Shown here piece after piece: positions 46,169 through 55,203 of a stretch of 64,000 nt of DNA. Below the pieces are notes generated by a model that made no database searches, was not told the DNA's origin, and was given only the letters and a program-made list of their open reading frames with translations. The translations under genes and the position numbers were made by a program. The stretch is from an uncultured bacterium (lineage in GTDB: Bacteria; CSSED10-310; CALFER01). Each line of letters begins with the position of its first letter. Positions within the stretch are counted from its first letter, which is position 1. Location: contig CALFER010000091.1 in NCBI GenBank assembly GCA_937951895.1, positions 62,001 to 126,000 of the forward strand, given 5' to 3'.

Positions 46169-46240
46169 CTGGGGCGGAAGGATTCGAACCCTCACATGTC
46201 GGGACCAAAACCCGATGCCTTACCATTTGGCGACGCCCCA
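46169..46240 (-). tRNA. trnQ: tRNA-Gln (TTG anticodon)
   Basis: The 72-base cloverleaf has a TGGGGCG/CGCCCCA acceptor stem. The anticodon arm TCGGG-TTTTGGT-CCCGA gives TTG, and the T-loop is GGTTCGAATCC. The 5' end is T, as usual for tRNA-Gln, and the discriminator is G. No CCA tail is encoded. It lies between ispE and prs. Confidence 0.96.
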
Positions 46241-46261
46241 GTTTCGCATTCTCAAGGCAAA

Positions 46262-47113
46262 TCAGTCGACTGTTTCCACGCACCTGACCCACTGAAATCG
46301 ACGCTCGGCCGCACCCCGAGCTTCCTCAGCCAGCACGGTGGAGTTATAAACACCAAACACCGTTCCACCGCTCCCGGATACGATTGCTCGACATGCGCCA
46401 TTCTGCTTCAGCCAATCCAGTGCTTCACCGATGACCGGATATCGCTGCACGACCACGGCCTCCAAATCATTGGAAACGTGATCGAGAACCAAAGCAGTCC
46501 AGGCCGGGTCGACCCGTGAAGCGGGACGTATATTAAGAGGCTGCCTGGGGGTTGTCAAGTTTAAGTTGAGTCCTCCGTAAATCATAGGCGTCGGCACGGG
46601 AAATCCCGGATTGATTAGTAAAAGTGGCAGCCGACCGATCGATTGAACCGGTGTGATGACTTCCCCCCGCCCCTCCACGAGAGCAGTCCCCCGATACAGG
46701 AAAAAGGGGACATCCGATCCGAGCCCTGCAGCGATATCCTCGAGTCGACTCGGTGAAACGGGTTCACCGAAATGGACGTTTAAAAACTGCAGAACCGTAC
46801 CGGCGTTCGAGGATCCTCCTCCCATGCCGCCCCCGATCGGTATCGCCTTCCGAAGCTCGACTTCAGCTCCGAACTCAATTCCGGTCTCGCGCTGAAACAC
46901 CCGAATCGCACGCACGATGAGGTTGTCGTCGGCACAAGACAGACCCGGGACGTCCGCGGTCAACGAAACGCCTGAATCACGCCAGACCCATGCGATTCGA
47001 TCGTACAGCGAAACAGTTTGCATGATCGAGAAGATTTCGTGAAATCCATCGGTTCGTCGGAACAACACATGCAGGATCAGATTGATCTTGGCGGGAGATA
47101 AAAGTTCGATCAT
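46262..47113 (-). CDS. ispE: 4-diphosphocytidyl-2-C-methyl-D-erythritol kinase
   Basis: IspE is the GHMP-family kinase of the MEP pathway. I chose ATG 47113 (MIELLSPAKINLILHVL) because it overlaps the upstream stop (ATGA) and matches the family N-terminus. It has 283 residues. The ATP-binding loop IPIGGGMGGGSSNAG and the third GHMP motif (IVSGSGGTVFGVY) are present. Confidence 0.95.
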   Translation of the reverse strand: MIELLSPAKINLILHVLFRRTDGFHEIFSIMQTVSLYDRIAWVWRDSGVSLTADVPGLSCADDNLIVRAIRVFQRETGIEFGAEVELRKAIPIGGGMGGGSSNAGTVLQFLNVHFGEPVSPSRLEDIAAGLGSDVPFFLYRGTALVEGRGEVITPVQSIGRLPLLLINPGFPVPTPMIYGGLNLNLTTPRQPLNIRPASRVDPAWTALVLDHVSNDLEAVVVQRYPVIGEALDWLKQNGACRAIVSGSGGTVFGVYNSTVLAEEARGAAERRFQWVRCVETVD

Positions 47114-47766
47114 TGCATCCACTCCTCCCACAGTTCTCGAATCTCGTTCGATCGGCAGTCTTCATATTCCATCTCACCCGATCGATCCAGACAGCCTCCG
47201 ATATGCAAATCCGGAAGATTCAACCATGTCAGACGCACTTTCAGAGCCTGGTCCTGACTGGACAAAACAACAGCCTGCAATCCTGAACCAGGGTCCGGTT
47301 CCACGGACAACGTCGCGCTTCGATCTCGACACACAGAATCCGTCATCTCCATGTTTTGCGAACTCATTACATCGAGAATCCGGAAGAAGGTGTTCCCGTC
47401 AAGTTCGATACCGATGGCCTTTTTTGTAATGCGGGTTAGAGAGCGCAGGCGGATGGCACACCGGGATCTGAGATCGATCAATCGTCCGTGTCGCTGATCG
47501 ATTTCAAGGATCCAGATCGAGCTGCCGGTGATGTCGAGGGCTTCTGCACGGAGGTTACCGTCTGAGGATGCGCAGACCATGACCGTAAATCCCACACGGC
47601 GCTCCCGCGTCTGCACCTGGACTCTCAAGAGTCCCGATAATCCGGCAACTTCCCGCGGATTGGGCTCCGGAATTCGTCTGCAATCAGCGAAGAGGATGGC
47701 CATGGACAGCACCGCCGCCCATCGACGCAGGCGGACCCATCCCGAAAACAGCTCAGTGGGGCGCAT
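47110..47766 (-). CDS. Putative LolB-like outer-membrane lipoprotein
   Basis: The 218-residue protein has an N-terminal hydrophobic segment (about 16-27) ending at Cys29 (FADC), a poor but possible lipobox. The rest is beta-rich, with repeated short strands and the pattern NTFFRILDV. I do not recognise a strong family signature. The gene order lolB-ispE-prs-pth of E. coli is reproduced here, which supports a LolB-type role in lipoprotein insertion; this is an inference from position. It overlaps the upstream TPR gene by 14 bases. Confidence 0.55.
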   Translation of the reverse strand: MRPTELFSGWVRLRRWAAVLSMAILFADCRRIPEPNPREVAGLSGLLRVQVQTRERRVGFTVMVCASSDGNLRAEALDITGSSIWILEIDQRHGRLIDLRSRCAIRLRSLTRITKKAIGIELDGNTFFRILDVMSSQNMEMTDSVCRDRSATLSVEPDPGSGLQAVVLSSQDQALKVRLTWLNLPDLHIGGCLDRSGEMEYEDCRSNEIRELWEEWMQ

Positions 47767-49510
47767 CCAGAGACTTCAGGCGGTCTTGATAAGTGGGGTT
47801 TTCGGGATCGAGCAGAAGAGCACGTGTCAATGCGTTACGTGCATCGTCCATCCGACCGGCAGCGATCAATGCCTGTGCGAGGTGATCGAGAATCACCGCG
47901 TCATCCGGCATCGACCGTGAGGCTTTTTCGAGATACTCGATCGCCTGGCTGTATTGCGCGAGGCGAAAGTAAACCCAACCCATGCTGTCGAGAAACGCAG
48001 GATTCTCCGGGTCGAGGTTTAATGCCTTTTCGATCATGCGAAATGCGCGATCGAGTTCCTTGTCATAGTCTGCCAAAGTATAACCGATGAAATTCAACAA
48101 CTCGGCATCGTCCTGATTCTGGGCCAGCAAAGACTCCGCAGTCTCGACCGCTTTGCTCCATTCATCCAGTTCCTCGTAAGCATATGCAAGCGTCAGAATC
48201 AGTTTCCGATCGCCCGGGATGGCCTGACTCGCCGCCTCGAGCACGGACACGGTTTTTTCCCGATAATCATGTCTTCGATACAATCCCGCGAGTGCGATAT
48301 AGAGGCGCGGTTCCTGCGGGATGCGCTGAATCGCCTTTTCCAGTAATCGCAACCCGCCCACGAGATCTCCGTTGTTGTCCATCATCTCCGCGACGATCTC
48401 GATCAGAGCAACATTATCGGGGTTCTTGTCGAGAATCGGAGAGAGGACGTCGAGACCGGCTTGCCACTCTTTTCGTTCGGCGTAGGTCAACCCGAGATAC
48501 ATTTTCGCTTCCTGGTCATCCGGATATCGTTTCAGCACATCCATCAGGTACGTCAGAGCCTCATCGGTCTCTCCGGAAAACAGTCTCAGCTTGCCGATAA
48601 AAACCCGCGCTTCCCGATCAGCGATGGGGTTATCCAGCATCGGAGTCAGAATCTCGATCGCGTTTGTGTAATCCCCGCGTTCCGTATGGATGGTCGCCAT
48701 CTGAAATCGCGGTTCGATCATCTTGGGGTACTCTTGAACGAGCTTTTCAAAAAGAGCCGCCGCATCATCGATTTTGTTCTGCTTCAAATATGTCACAGCA
48801 AGGTTGAAGCGCGCTTCGTAATCATCCGGAACACGATGCAGATACAACTCGTACTCCGACTCCGCTTCAGAAAATCGTCCGCTCGTCGCATACGCAAGCG
48901 CGAGTGCTCGTGAGATCTTCCCGGATCCGGGAAATGCTTCGCGCGCATGCTCCAGCATCTCGATGGCATCACGCTGGCGTGAAATCTCAGTCAGGATCGA
49001 TGCGAGTTTCAAAGTGACATCCAGGTCCGTCGTATCAGAGGTGTAAACCGGCTCCAGATATTGAGCCGCAACATGGAATTCACGTCGTTCAATACATCGA
49101 TCCGCCATGAATACGCGCAATTCCACCTGATCCGGAAACCTCTTCAAGCCTTCTCGTGCCACTTCGATGGAACGGTCCACAAGGCTGGTCGCAAACTTCT
49201 GGTCGTTGGTGTATCCTGCGAGCTCAAACCAGAACCGGGCACAGTGAATCCAGATTCCGGGAACATCTCCGTGCTGACTCAGAAGCTCGTCCATCGCTTC
49301 CATGGCACGTTCGTACTCGCCGGAGAAGTGCATGTAGTTTGCGTTCAGAACTCCATAATACAGGTCGGTTCGCGATTCGGTCGTGTGCGTCGCCGACCCC
49401 TTTCCGGGCTCGGGAGGTCTGTGCCAGCACCCAACCAGAATGAGCACCACTCCGGTTGAGATGATCCATTTCTGAATTGAGATCGCTGTCGAGTATGCCA
49501 TCTGTTTCAT
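47753..49510 (-). CDS. TPR-repeat lipoprotein
   Basis: The protein has about 585 residues. The signal segment ends in a canonical lipobox LVGC (Cys28 from ATG 49510), followed by about 14 tetratricopeptide-like helical pairs (for example EAESEYELYLHRVPDDYEARFNLAVTYLKQ and RAFRMIEKALNLDPENPAFLDSMGWVYFRLAQYSQAIEYLEKA). It is probably an envelope-anchored scaffold. It lies upstream of and overlaps the LolB-like gene, a pairing often seen in delta-proteobacteria-like genomes. No partner can be named. Confidence 0.85.
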   Translation of the reverse strand: MKQMAYSTAISIQKWIISTGVVLILVGCWHRPPEPGKGSATHTTESRTDLYYGVLNANYMHFSGEYERAMEAMDELLSQHGDVPGIWIHCARFWFELAGYTNDQKFATSLVDRSIEVAREGLKRFPDQVELRVFMADRCIERREFHVAAQYLEPVYTSDTTDLDVTLKLASILTEISRQRDAIEMLEHAREAFPGSGKISRALALAYATSGRFSEAESEYELYLHRVPDDYEARFNLAVTYLKQNKIDDAAALFEKLVQEYPKMIEPRFQMATIHTERGDYTNAIEILTPMLDNPIADREARVFIGKLRLFSGETDEALTYLMDVLKRYPDDQEAKMYLGLTYAERKEWQAGLDVLSPILDKNPDNVALIEIVAEMMDNNGDLVGGLRLLEKAIQRIPQEPRLYIALAGLYRRHDYREKTVSVLEAASQAIPGDRKLILTLAYAYEELDEWSKAVETAESLLAQNQDDAELLNFIGYTLADYDKELDRAFRMIEKALNLDPENPAFLDSMGWVYFRLAQYSQAIEYLEKASRSMPDDAVILDHLAQALIAAGRMDDARNALTRALLLDPENPTYQDRLKSLDAPH

Positions 49511-49583
49511 CACTTCCAGGAAAATACAGAACAGGGAGACAGATTACGCCTAAAAAGGGAACAGAGTCAAAAACGAATCCGGA

Positions 49584-51479
49584 TCACCGATAGAGCGATG
49601 AGAGTGTGCGTTGTCGCAGATTGGAGAGTTCATCAGCGCGTCCGGGTTCATGTGCGGCTTTCAATGCATCGATCTCAAGTCGGCACGCGTCGATCGCCAT
49701 CCCGATCGCCTTCTCCCATAATCCGTTCCGAATCGCCTGGATAAACTCACGTGGTTGTGCCATCAGGCGTTCGGGGCAGCGTGCATCCGGCTCGACCAAC
49801 GCATACAGGTAGTCGCTCAGCGGCCGTTCGTGCAGGACAAGCGGATATCGGAACTCTTCCATCCGGGAATGTTCCAGCCACATCCGGCAGACGATCTGGC
49901 CGGGTGTCTGTTCCATTCTTTTGGCAAAAATCGAAGAGGAGGGATAAGGCACCAGAGTGCCGGCATTCGGCAGCACATTAAATGTTGCGGAGTATCGCGT
50001 ACCGAGACTTCGGAGAATCAGGAGTTCGTGAAACAGTTCTTCCCAATCGGAATCGGCATCCGTGATAATCCAGTAATGGTAGCCGGAAACTGCAGCTGCC
50101 TCCAGATCCCCGCATATCGCTTCCAGATCCACGGAATGGGTGATTTTCTGCAGACGTTTCAGGCGATCCGGAGCGAATGCGTCCGTGCCGATCCATAAAA
50201 GAGGGCGGCCTCCCGGATACAAATCCGGAATCCCGACTGCTCCCAGGATACGTTTTCGCTGTTCCCCGCTCTGAAGGGCTCTGAGTGACGTTTGAATTCC
50301 CCAGACTTTCAAGCCCACATCACGAAGCACCTTCATGATGCTCTCGGCACGTGACGGATCAGCGAGAAGATCATCATCATTGAGATTGACGGTCCAGGCA
50401 TCGGGCGGAAGACTGGACTGCCGGTTGAGGTGTCCCAGATGTTCGCGATAGTCTTCCAGTTGCGCCTTAATCCGATCGATCGGCATCCTGCGGATTTTTC
50501 GGCCATGGACGTGTGAGCAGAAGACACATCGGTGCGGGCACCCGCGCGAAGTGGAAAACTCCAGCCCCGAACGAGCGAATTCCGCGGTCACACCGGAGAA
50601 ATCGATCGGTGAAGATCCCGGATCCCGAGTCAGGGGAATTCGATCCAGATGTTCGGTCCACCAACCATTCAAAGCACGGACGACACAACCTGCAGGCCAT
50701 GTTGTTCCTTCGTTCGCTTCGATCGCGCCACTGCGGATGATTTGATCGAGTGCATCGATGAACACAGCTTCCGCATCCCCTCGAAGCACGACATCAGCTT
50801 CGGGAAGGTGCGTTGCGACGATTTCCGGTGCGAGTGTCGCCATGGGTCCACCCACAATAATCGGGCCGTCGAACTGCAGGCGAATCGACCCCAGGAGCGA
50901 GCGGACAGCCGGGAACAGGTCTTCCAGGAGCGATACGGCAATCATGTCCGGTTTGCCGATCGGAAGCGGATTCTGAGCATGCAGATCCACTGGAACGAGA
51001 TCGGCTTCGATTCCATGCCTGCGTGCCAATGAAAAGAGTATCATTGGCGCCGGAGGGATCCCCATGCTTCTCCAACGGTTGTCTCTTCGGTCGATCGGAA
51101 CGAGAATGGCCAGTCGTGGAGAAGCGTTCATCCCGGGGAGAGATCGAAATCGGAGTGCTTCCTTTGGGTATGGAGTGGCTGTTTCAGCGGTCTGTTCCAC
51201 TCCGTACAGATCATGTTCCAACGTGTGCTCGAGATGATCAAGGCGGATCGATCGCGGTACGATCAGCCGGGTGGCTCCGAACTGGGGTTCGATGAACCGT
51301 ATCGTGCGACCGAGTTCGGTCAAATCGATTCGACAATGACCGGTGATTGAACGCCGCGAGGTCAGCCATCGAGCGGTTTTCCTGAGCATTGCGAAACAGA
51401 AAACGGGATCGAACGGCGGATTGCTCAGGATCGACCAACTCCCGGCCCACCCCACGGACGGGAAATCAGACGCATTCAT
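49584..51479 (-). CDS. B12-binding domain radical SAM protein of unknown function
   Basis: The 631-residue protein starts at ATG 51479 with GGAG seven bases upstream. Residues about 120-260 resemble a cobalamin-binding Rossmann domain (PDMIAVSLLEDLFPAVRSLL, IIVGGPMATLAPEIV, ADVVLRGDAEAVF). The radical SAM cluster motif is C314xxxC318xxC321 in STSRGCPHRCVFCSH. The downstream barrel includes WTVNLNDDDLLADP and LWIGTDAFAPDRLKRL. The first 115 residues match no domain I know. Such proteins perform methylations or ring rearrangements on diverse substrates; none can be assigned here. A beta-helix acyltransferase-like gene is directly upstream. Confidence 0.85.
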   Translation of the reverse strand: MNASDFPSVGWAGSWSILSNPPFDPVFCFAMLRKTARWLTSRRSITGHCRIDLTELGRTIRFIEPQFGATRLIVPRSIRLDHLEHTLEHDLYGVEQTAETATPYPKEALRFRSLPGMNASPRLAILVPIDRRDNRWRSMGIPPAPMILFSLARRHGIEADLVPVDLHAQNPLPIGKPDMIAVSLLEDLFPAVRSLLGSIRLQFDGPIIVGGPMATLAPEIVATHLPEADVVLRGDAEAVFIDALDQIIRSGAIEANEGTTWPAGCVVRALNGWWTEHLDRIPLTRDPGSSPIDFSGVTAEFARSGLEFSTSRGCPHRCVFCSHVHGRKIRRMPIDRIKAQLEDYREHLGHLNRQSSLPPDAWTVNLNDDDLLADPSRAESIMKVLRDVGLKVWGIQTSLRALQSGEQRKRILGAVGIPDLYPGGRPLLWIGTDAFAPDRLKRLQKITHSVDLEAICGDLEAAAVSGYHYWIITDADSDWEELFHELLILRSLGTRYSATFNVLPNAGTLVPYPSSSIFAKRMEQTPGQIVCRMWLEHSRMEEFRYPLVLHERPLSDYLYALVEPDARCPERLMAQPREFIQAIRNGLWEKAIGMAIDACRLEIDALKAAHEPGRADELSNLRQRTLSSLYR

Positions 51480-51506
51480 CCCGGGCTCCGTTTTCGTTGC
51501 GAATCA

Positions 51507-52325
51507 TCAATCGCGCTTCGGGAGGATTGTCGGCCTGCCGGGATGTTTCAGAATGGAGCGAGCCGGATAGAATCCACGGGGAATCGAGAGACACGGATAG
51601 ATCCAGGTGTCACGGCCGATAAATGCCGCCGGAGCGATCGTTGCGTTACATCCGACTTCGACGCCATCCCCGAGACAGGCGCCGATTTTGGCCCGCCCCG
51701 TCGAGAACTCACCGTCAGGAGTGGAGACGACCATGTCTGCAAAGCGGACATCCCGTTTATCTTCAAAAGTTCTGAAAGGCAGATTGGCAAGCTTCGTGCC
51801 CGCCCCCAGATTCACACAAGAACCGATCACGGAGTCTCCGATGTATGCGAAATGACCCGCTTCTGTATGGTCCAGAAAGATCGATGACTTCATTTCGGTG
51901 GTGTGCCCGATCGTGCAGCGCGATCCGGTAATGACATCGCCGCGCAGGTACGCTCCCTGGCGAATTTCAGTGCCAGGTCCGATGTATGCCGGTGCTTTGA
52001 TGATCGCGGTCGGTTCGACGATAACGTTTCGGGCGAAGTAGAAACCGAGATTCGGGCAGCAGATGTCTCGATCAAAAACATACCCTGTCCGTGCGAAGAG
52101 GACGGTTTCGGACCCGCCATCCGGTGTGGGTCGGACCCAGAGATCGAAAGCTGAAGGCAAGGCGGCTTGTTCGTCAAAACCTGCGAAGAAGCCGGTCAAT
52201 GCGGGACGGATACCATCGAGCGTCTCCCATACCGGTCTCCCCCATCGAATCAATTCGGGGAAGTGCCGGAGGGGGTTCGACTGGAAATAGAACTCCGGCA
52301 ACAGTTCCTCTCGAAAATCGGGCAT
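51507..52325 (-). CDS. Left-handed beta-helix (hexapeptide-repeat) acyltransferase-like protein
   Basis: The 272-residue protein has an N-terminal helical region (1-90). A series of hexapeptide turns follows from about residue 100 (VIVEPTAIIKAPAYIGPGTEIRQGAYLRGDVITGSRCTIGH). It continues with SVIGSCVNLGAGTKLANL and ends with ATIAPAAFIGRDTWIYPCLSIPRG. The pattern resembles the C-terminal acetyltransferase domain of GlmU. No uridyltransferase P-loop is present, so it is not a full GlmU. The substrate is unknown. It lies three bases after the YciO-like gene. Confidence 0.78.
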   Translation of the reverse strand: MPDFREELLPEFYFQSNPLRHFPELIRWGRPVWETLDGIRPALTGFFAGFDEQAALPSAFDLWVRPTPDGGSETVLFARTGYVFDRDICCPNLGFYFARNVIVEPTAIIKAPAYIGPGTEIRQGAYLRGDVITGSRCTIGHTTEMKSSIFLDHTEAGHFAYIGDSVIGSCVNLGAGTKLANLPFRTFEDKRDVRFADMVVSTPDGEFSTGRAKIGACLGDGVEVGCNATIAPAAFIGRDTWIYPCLSIPRGFYPARSILKHPGRPTILPKRD

Positions 52326-52328
52326 CGA

Positions 52329-52988
52329 TTACTCCTCCCAGATGCCTTTGCCTTCACGAACGAGTTTCGGTGATTCGCCGGTGAGATCGAGGACGGTTGT
52401 GGGTTCCGGAAAGATGTAGCCGGCGTCCACGATCAGATCGAGGCCATGTCCGAAATGATCTTTGATTTCTCGGGGATCTGCAAACATCTCGTCGTTCGAT
52501 CGCGCCGTTGTCGAGATGATGGGGTTCCCCAGAGCGACGATCAGTTCATGACAGACTGCATGGTCCGGAACTCGAATCCCGACGGTATACCGATTGGATC
52601 GCATAATTTTAGGAACGAGCTGGGTAGCGTCCAGTAGAAACGTGTAGGGGCCGGGCGTCAGTTTCTTCATGAGTTTATAGGCATAGTTCTGGACGTTGGC
52701 GTATTTGGCGAGATCCGAGAGGTCGGCGCAGAGGAAAGTGAATGGTTTTTTCTGGCTTCGGTTTCGCAACTGATAGAGACGATCGATTGCAGAACGGCTG
52801 TAGATATCGCATCCCATTCCATAGGTCGAATCTGTAGGAAAAGCGATGACTCCCCCGTCAACGAGGCATTTTTTAACCATGTCAACTTTTCTCGGTTGAG
52901 GGTATTCGGAGTGAAACTCGATGATTTGAACGGGCAACGCGTCATCCTCCAGGCGCGGGACTTTAGCAGTCCGCTCCCTCATGGTCAA
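52329..52988 (-). CDS. YciO/TsaC (Sua5) family threonylcarbamoyl-AMP synthase-like protein
   Basis: The 219-residue product has the Sua5/YrdC fold motifs GGVIAFPTDSTYGMGCD and YQLRNRSQKKPFTFLC. IRSNRYTVGIRVPDH-type residues and ISTTARSN follow. TsaC makes the threonylcarbamoyl-AMP used for t6A on ANN-decoding tRNAs. Details such as KKPFTFLCADLSDLAKYANVQNYAYKLMK resemble the YciO branch, whose role is less certain. TTG 52988 or ATG 52982 could be the start; neither has a clear ribosome binding site. Confidence 0.85.
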   Translation of the reverse strand: MTMRERTAKVPRLEDDALPVQIIEFHSEYPQPRKVDMVKKCLVDGGVIAFPTDSTYGMGCDIYSRSAIDRLYQLRNRSQKKPFTFLCADLSDLAKYANVQNYAYKLMKKLTPGPYTFLLDATQLVPKIMRSNRYTVGIRVPDHAVCHELIVALGNPIISTTARSNDEMFADPREIKDHFGHGLDLIVDAGYIFPEPTTVLDLTGESPKLVREGKGIWEE

Positions 52989-53028
52989 TACGCGTCGGAA
53001 GCCGTCTAATCAGTATCGGATGGATCGA

Positions 53029-53646
53029 CTAAAAAACGACTCGAATGCCTGTCCTCGCAACAATTCCTCCCAGGTCGGATTCGTCGAAATAGTAACTGGC
53101 ACCAAAGTTTCCGATGGTATCCGGATAGGAATTGTATTCGGCCTCGAAGAAGAATCGGAAGTAACGTGAGATGTAGACATCGCTTCCGGCCTGGACCAGG
53201 AACCCTGCACCGTCAATCGTTTCCTCTCCGGATTCCTTGAACTGCACGTATCCGACTCCGATGCCGACATATGGCGAGAGAATGCTTTCGCGTAAAAAAT
53301 GCCAACGGGCGGTGAGTGTGATGGGAGTCATGTCATATGAAACGGATTCCCCCGTCGGTTCGAAGCCTCCGTCCTCCGACGGCCATACTCTTTCGCCGCT
53401 TGCCGAAAGCACATCGACCGCGAGCGTCAGGTCGAGCGGAATGAAAAACTGGTAGGTGAATTCGGCTCCGATCGAGTATGTGCCGGGCGAGTCGTAGATC
53501 AGATCATGCGTTTCGGACCATCCGTTTGCAATGAAGTATCCCCCTCTGATACCGATTTGCAGGGCCGCCGAGCATGGAATCGAAACGGCCGTCAGAACGA
53601 TCAGCACACAGAGCGTTCGAATCCAGAGTTTCGTGTTGTTGTTCAT
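53029..53646 (-). CDS. Small outer-membrane beta-barrel protein
   Basis: The product has 205 residues from ATG 53646. A signal peptide (about 1-28, ending PCSA) precedes alternating amphipathic strands (LQIGIRGGYFIANGW, TYSIGAEFTYQFFIPLDLTLAVDVL, PYVGIGVGYVQF, RFFFEAEYN). The C-terminus is GGIVARTGIRVVF, with a terminal Phe as in many barrels. It resembles OmpW/OmpA-like eight-stranded barrels. The start overlaps the subtilase stop by one base (TGATG), so the two are probably made together. Confidence 0.78.
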   Translation of the reverse strand: MNNNTKLWIRTLCVLIVLTAVSIPCSAALQIGIRGGYFIANGWSETHDLIYDSPGTYSIGAEFTYQFFIPLDLTLAVDVLSASGERVWPSEDGGFEPTGESVSYDMTPITLTARWHFLRESILSPYVGIGVGYVQFKESGEETIDGAGFLVQAGSDVYISRYFRFFFEAEYNSYPDTIGNFGASYYFDESDLGGIVARTGIRVVF

Positions 53647-54995
53647 CAGCTGTCCGCTCCCCATCCCTGACCGCGTTTAATGATATCCAGCAGGTCGATC
53701 AACCCGTAACCATATTCCGGATCGAGTCCCGAAGCACCGAGATCCCGTGAGGTCCGGGCGATCGCATCCATGAACTCGGCAGGTCCCCCTCCGCGTCTCG
53801 ACTTGAACAGCGCTGCCGCGGCCGCGACGTGAGGAGTTGCCATCGATGTTCCCTGATAGAAATAATATTCGAAGGTCGCCGGATTTCCGGGACTCATGGT
53901 CTGCTGGAGAATACCGTCGCCGTACCCGTCACGGTTCTGATCCACCCGCACATCTCCTCCCGGCGCGACGCAATCCAGACCGTTGCCGAAATTCGAGTAG
54001 TACGCGCGTTTCTGATCATACCGAATCGACCCGACACAGACGCACTCGGGGTAAGCGCCGGGGTATTCGAGACCTCCGGTGTACCCGCTGTCGTCCGCAT
54101 CATTGCCTGCCGCTGCGACGCAGATCACCCCGCTCCGATATGCCTTCTCTATCTCGTCTTCCACAATCTTTCCGGGATTGACACCGACGGGGAATCCGAG
54201 ACTCATATTGATGACGGCGGCCCCATTGTCCACTGCCCAGGCAATCCCTTCAGCAAGCGAGTAGGAACTACCCACTCCGTCGCTGCCCAGAATCTTGATC
54301 GGCATGATGGCGCATCCGAAGGCGATACCTGCGACGCCCAGAGCATTGTTCGTGGTCTGAGCGATTGTTCCGGCGACATGCGTACCGTGGCCCTCGTCGT
54401 CGTTCGCATGAGTATCGGAGTTCACAAAATCGTAGGGATGAACGAAGCGCGTTCCGGCCAGATCGGGAGCGCGTGAAAAATCGATGTAATCTTCATAGGC
54501 AACACCTGTGTCCAGGATTGCCACGCTAACCGAGTCCCGTCCGCCTGCGGTGAGATCCCAGGCTTTCGGCACATCGAGCATGCTGAAATTCCACTGGTAG
54601 CGGTAATAGGGATCGTTCGGTTCACCGAGTTTTCTGCAGAGATAATCGAGTTGCGCGTCTTTAACCTTTGGATTGTGCTTCAATTCCTCGATGAAAAGCT
54701 CGGCTGTCTTCCCCACAGGGACACTGATCCTGAAGTAACCGGTATGGCGGGGAAACTCCACCGGATCGATTCGGTGAGCGCCGAGCTGTTCGAGCATCGT
54801 ATCGACCGATGCAATCGTGTCCGTGTTTCTGAATCGGATCAGCACATGAGTGGAGTGAAACTGAACGGTCGAATGCCCTTTGAGCGCGTGTCGCTCGAGG
54901 GTGCGCTCCCCGAGTCCGGGACCGGATTCACCGGCCAGTATCGGACCGAGACAGCCGATCAGAAGAACGGTCACGATCCCCATTGTTTTGGTCAT
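53646..54995 (-). CDS. Secreted subtilisin-like serine protease
   Basis: I chose ATG 54995 because GGAGG lies five bases upstream; this gives 449 residues. The catalytic triad is visible: Asp162 (AILDTGV), His203 (GHGTHVAG) and Ser384 (GTSMATPHVA), with the oxyanion Asn298 (AAGND). A signal segment is followed by a propeptide-like inhibitor_I9 type region (about 45-115). LIGC at residues 12-15 could act as a lipobox, so lipid anchoring is possible. The chain ends shortly after the protease domain with no secretion-system sorting domain. The gene is coupled to the outer-membrane barrel downstream. Confidence 0.92.
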   Translation of the reverse strand: MTKTMGIVTVLLIGCLGPILAGESGPGLGERTLERHALKGHSTVQFHSTHVLIRFRNTDTIASVDTMLEQLGAHRIDPVEFPRHTGYFRISVPVGKTAELFIEELKHNPKVKDAQLDYLCRKLGEPNDPYYRYQWNFSMLDVPKAWDLTAGGRDSVSVAILDTGVAYEDYIDFSRAPDLAGTRFVHPYDFVNSDTHANDDEGHGTHVAGTIAQTTNNALGVAGIAFGCAIMPIKILGSDGVGSSYSLAEGIAWAVDNGAAVINMSLGFPVGVNPGKIVEDEIEKAYRSGVICVAAAGNDADDSGYTGGLEYPGAYPECVCVGSIRYDQKRAYYSNFGNGLDCVAPGGDVRVDQNRDGYGDGILQQTMSPGNPATFEYYFYQGTSMATPHVAAAAALFKSRRGGGPAEFMDAIARTSRDLGASGLDPEYGYGLIDLLDIIKRGQGWGADS

Positions 54996-55203
54996 TGATT
55001 CCTCCATTTGACGATCCTATACTCGGCGACACGCTGTGTGCTGCGATCGCTTCCGCAACGCAGGCACACCTCCCTGGCCGCCATCGAGCGTTTCCGGGAG
55101 ATCCGTCGAGTGATCGACCGAAACCTTAAAGGGTATTCTACCGTCCCGCCGCGGGATACTCAACCACCCCGGACAGACCGGATCAACCCGGCAGAGGAGA
55201 TCG

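Noticed and set aside
44344..46287. Two plus-strand open frames of about 310 codons
   Set aside because: They lie opposite pth, rplY, prs and tRNA-Gln, all of which are unmistakable.
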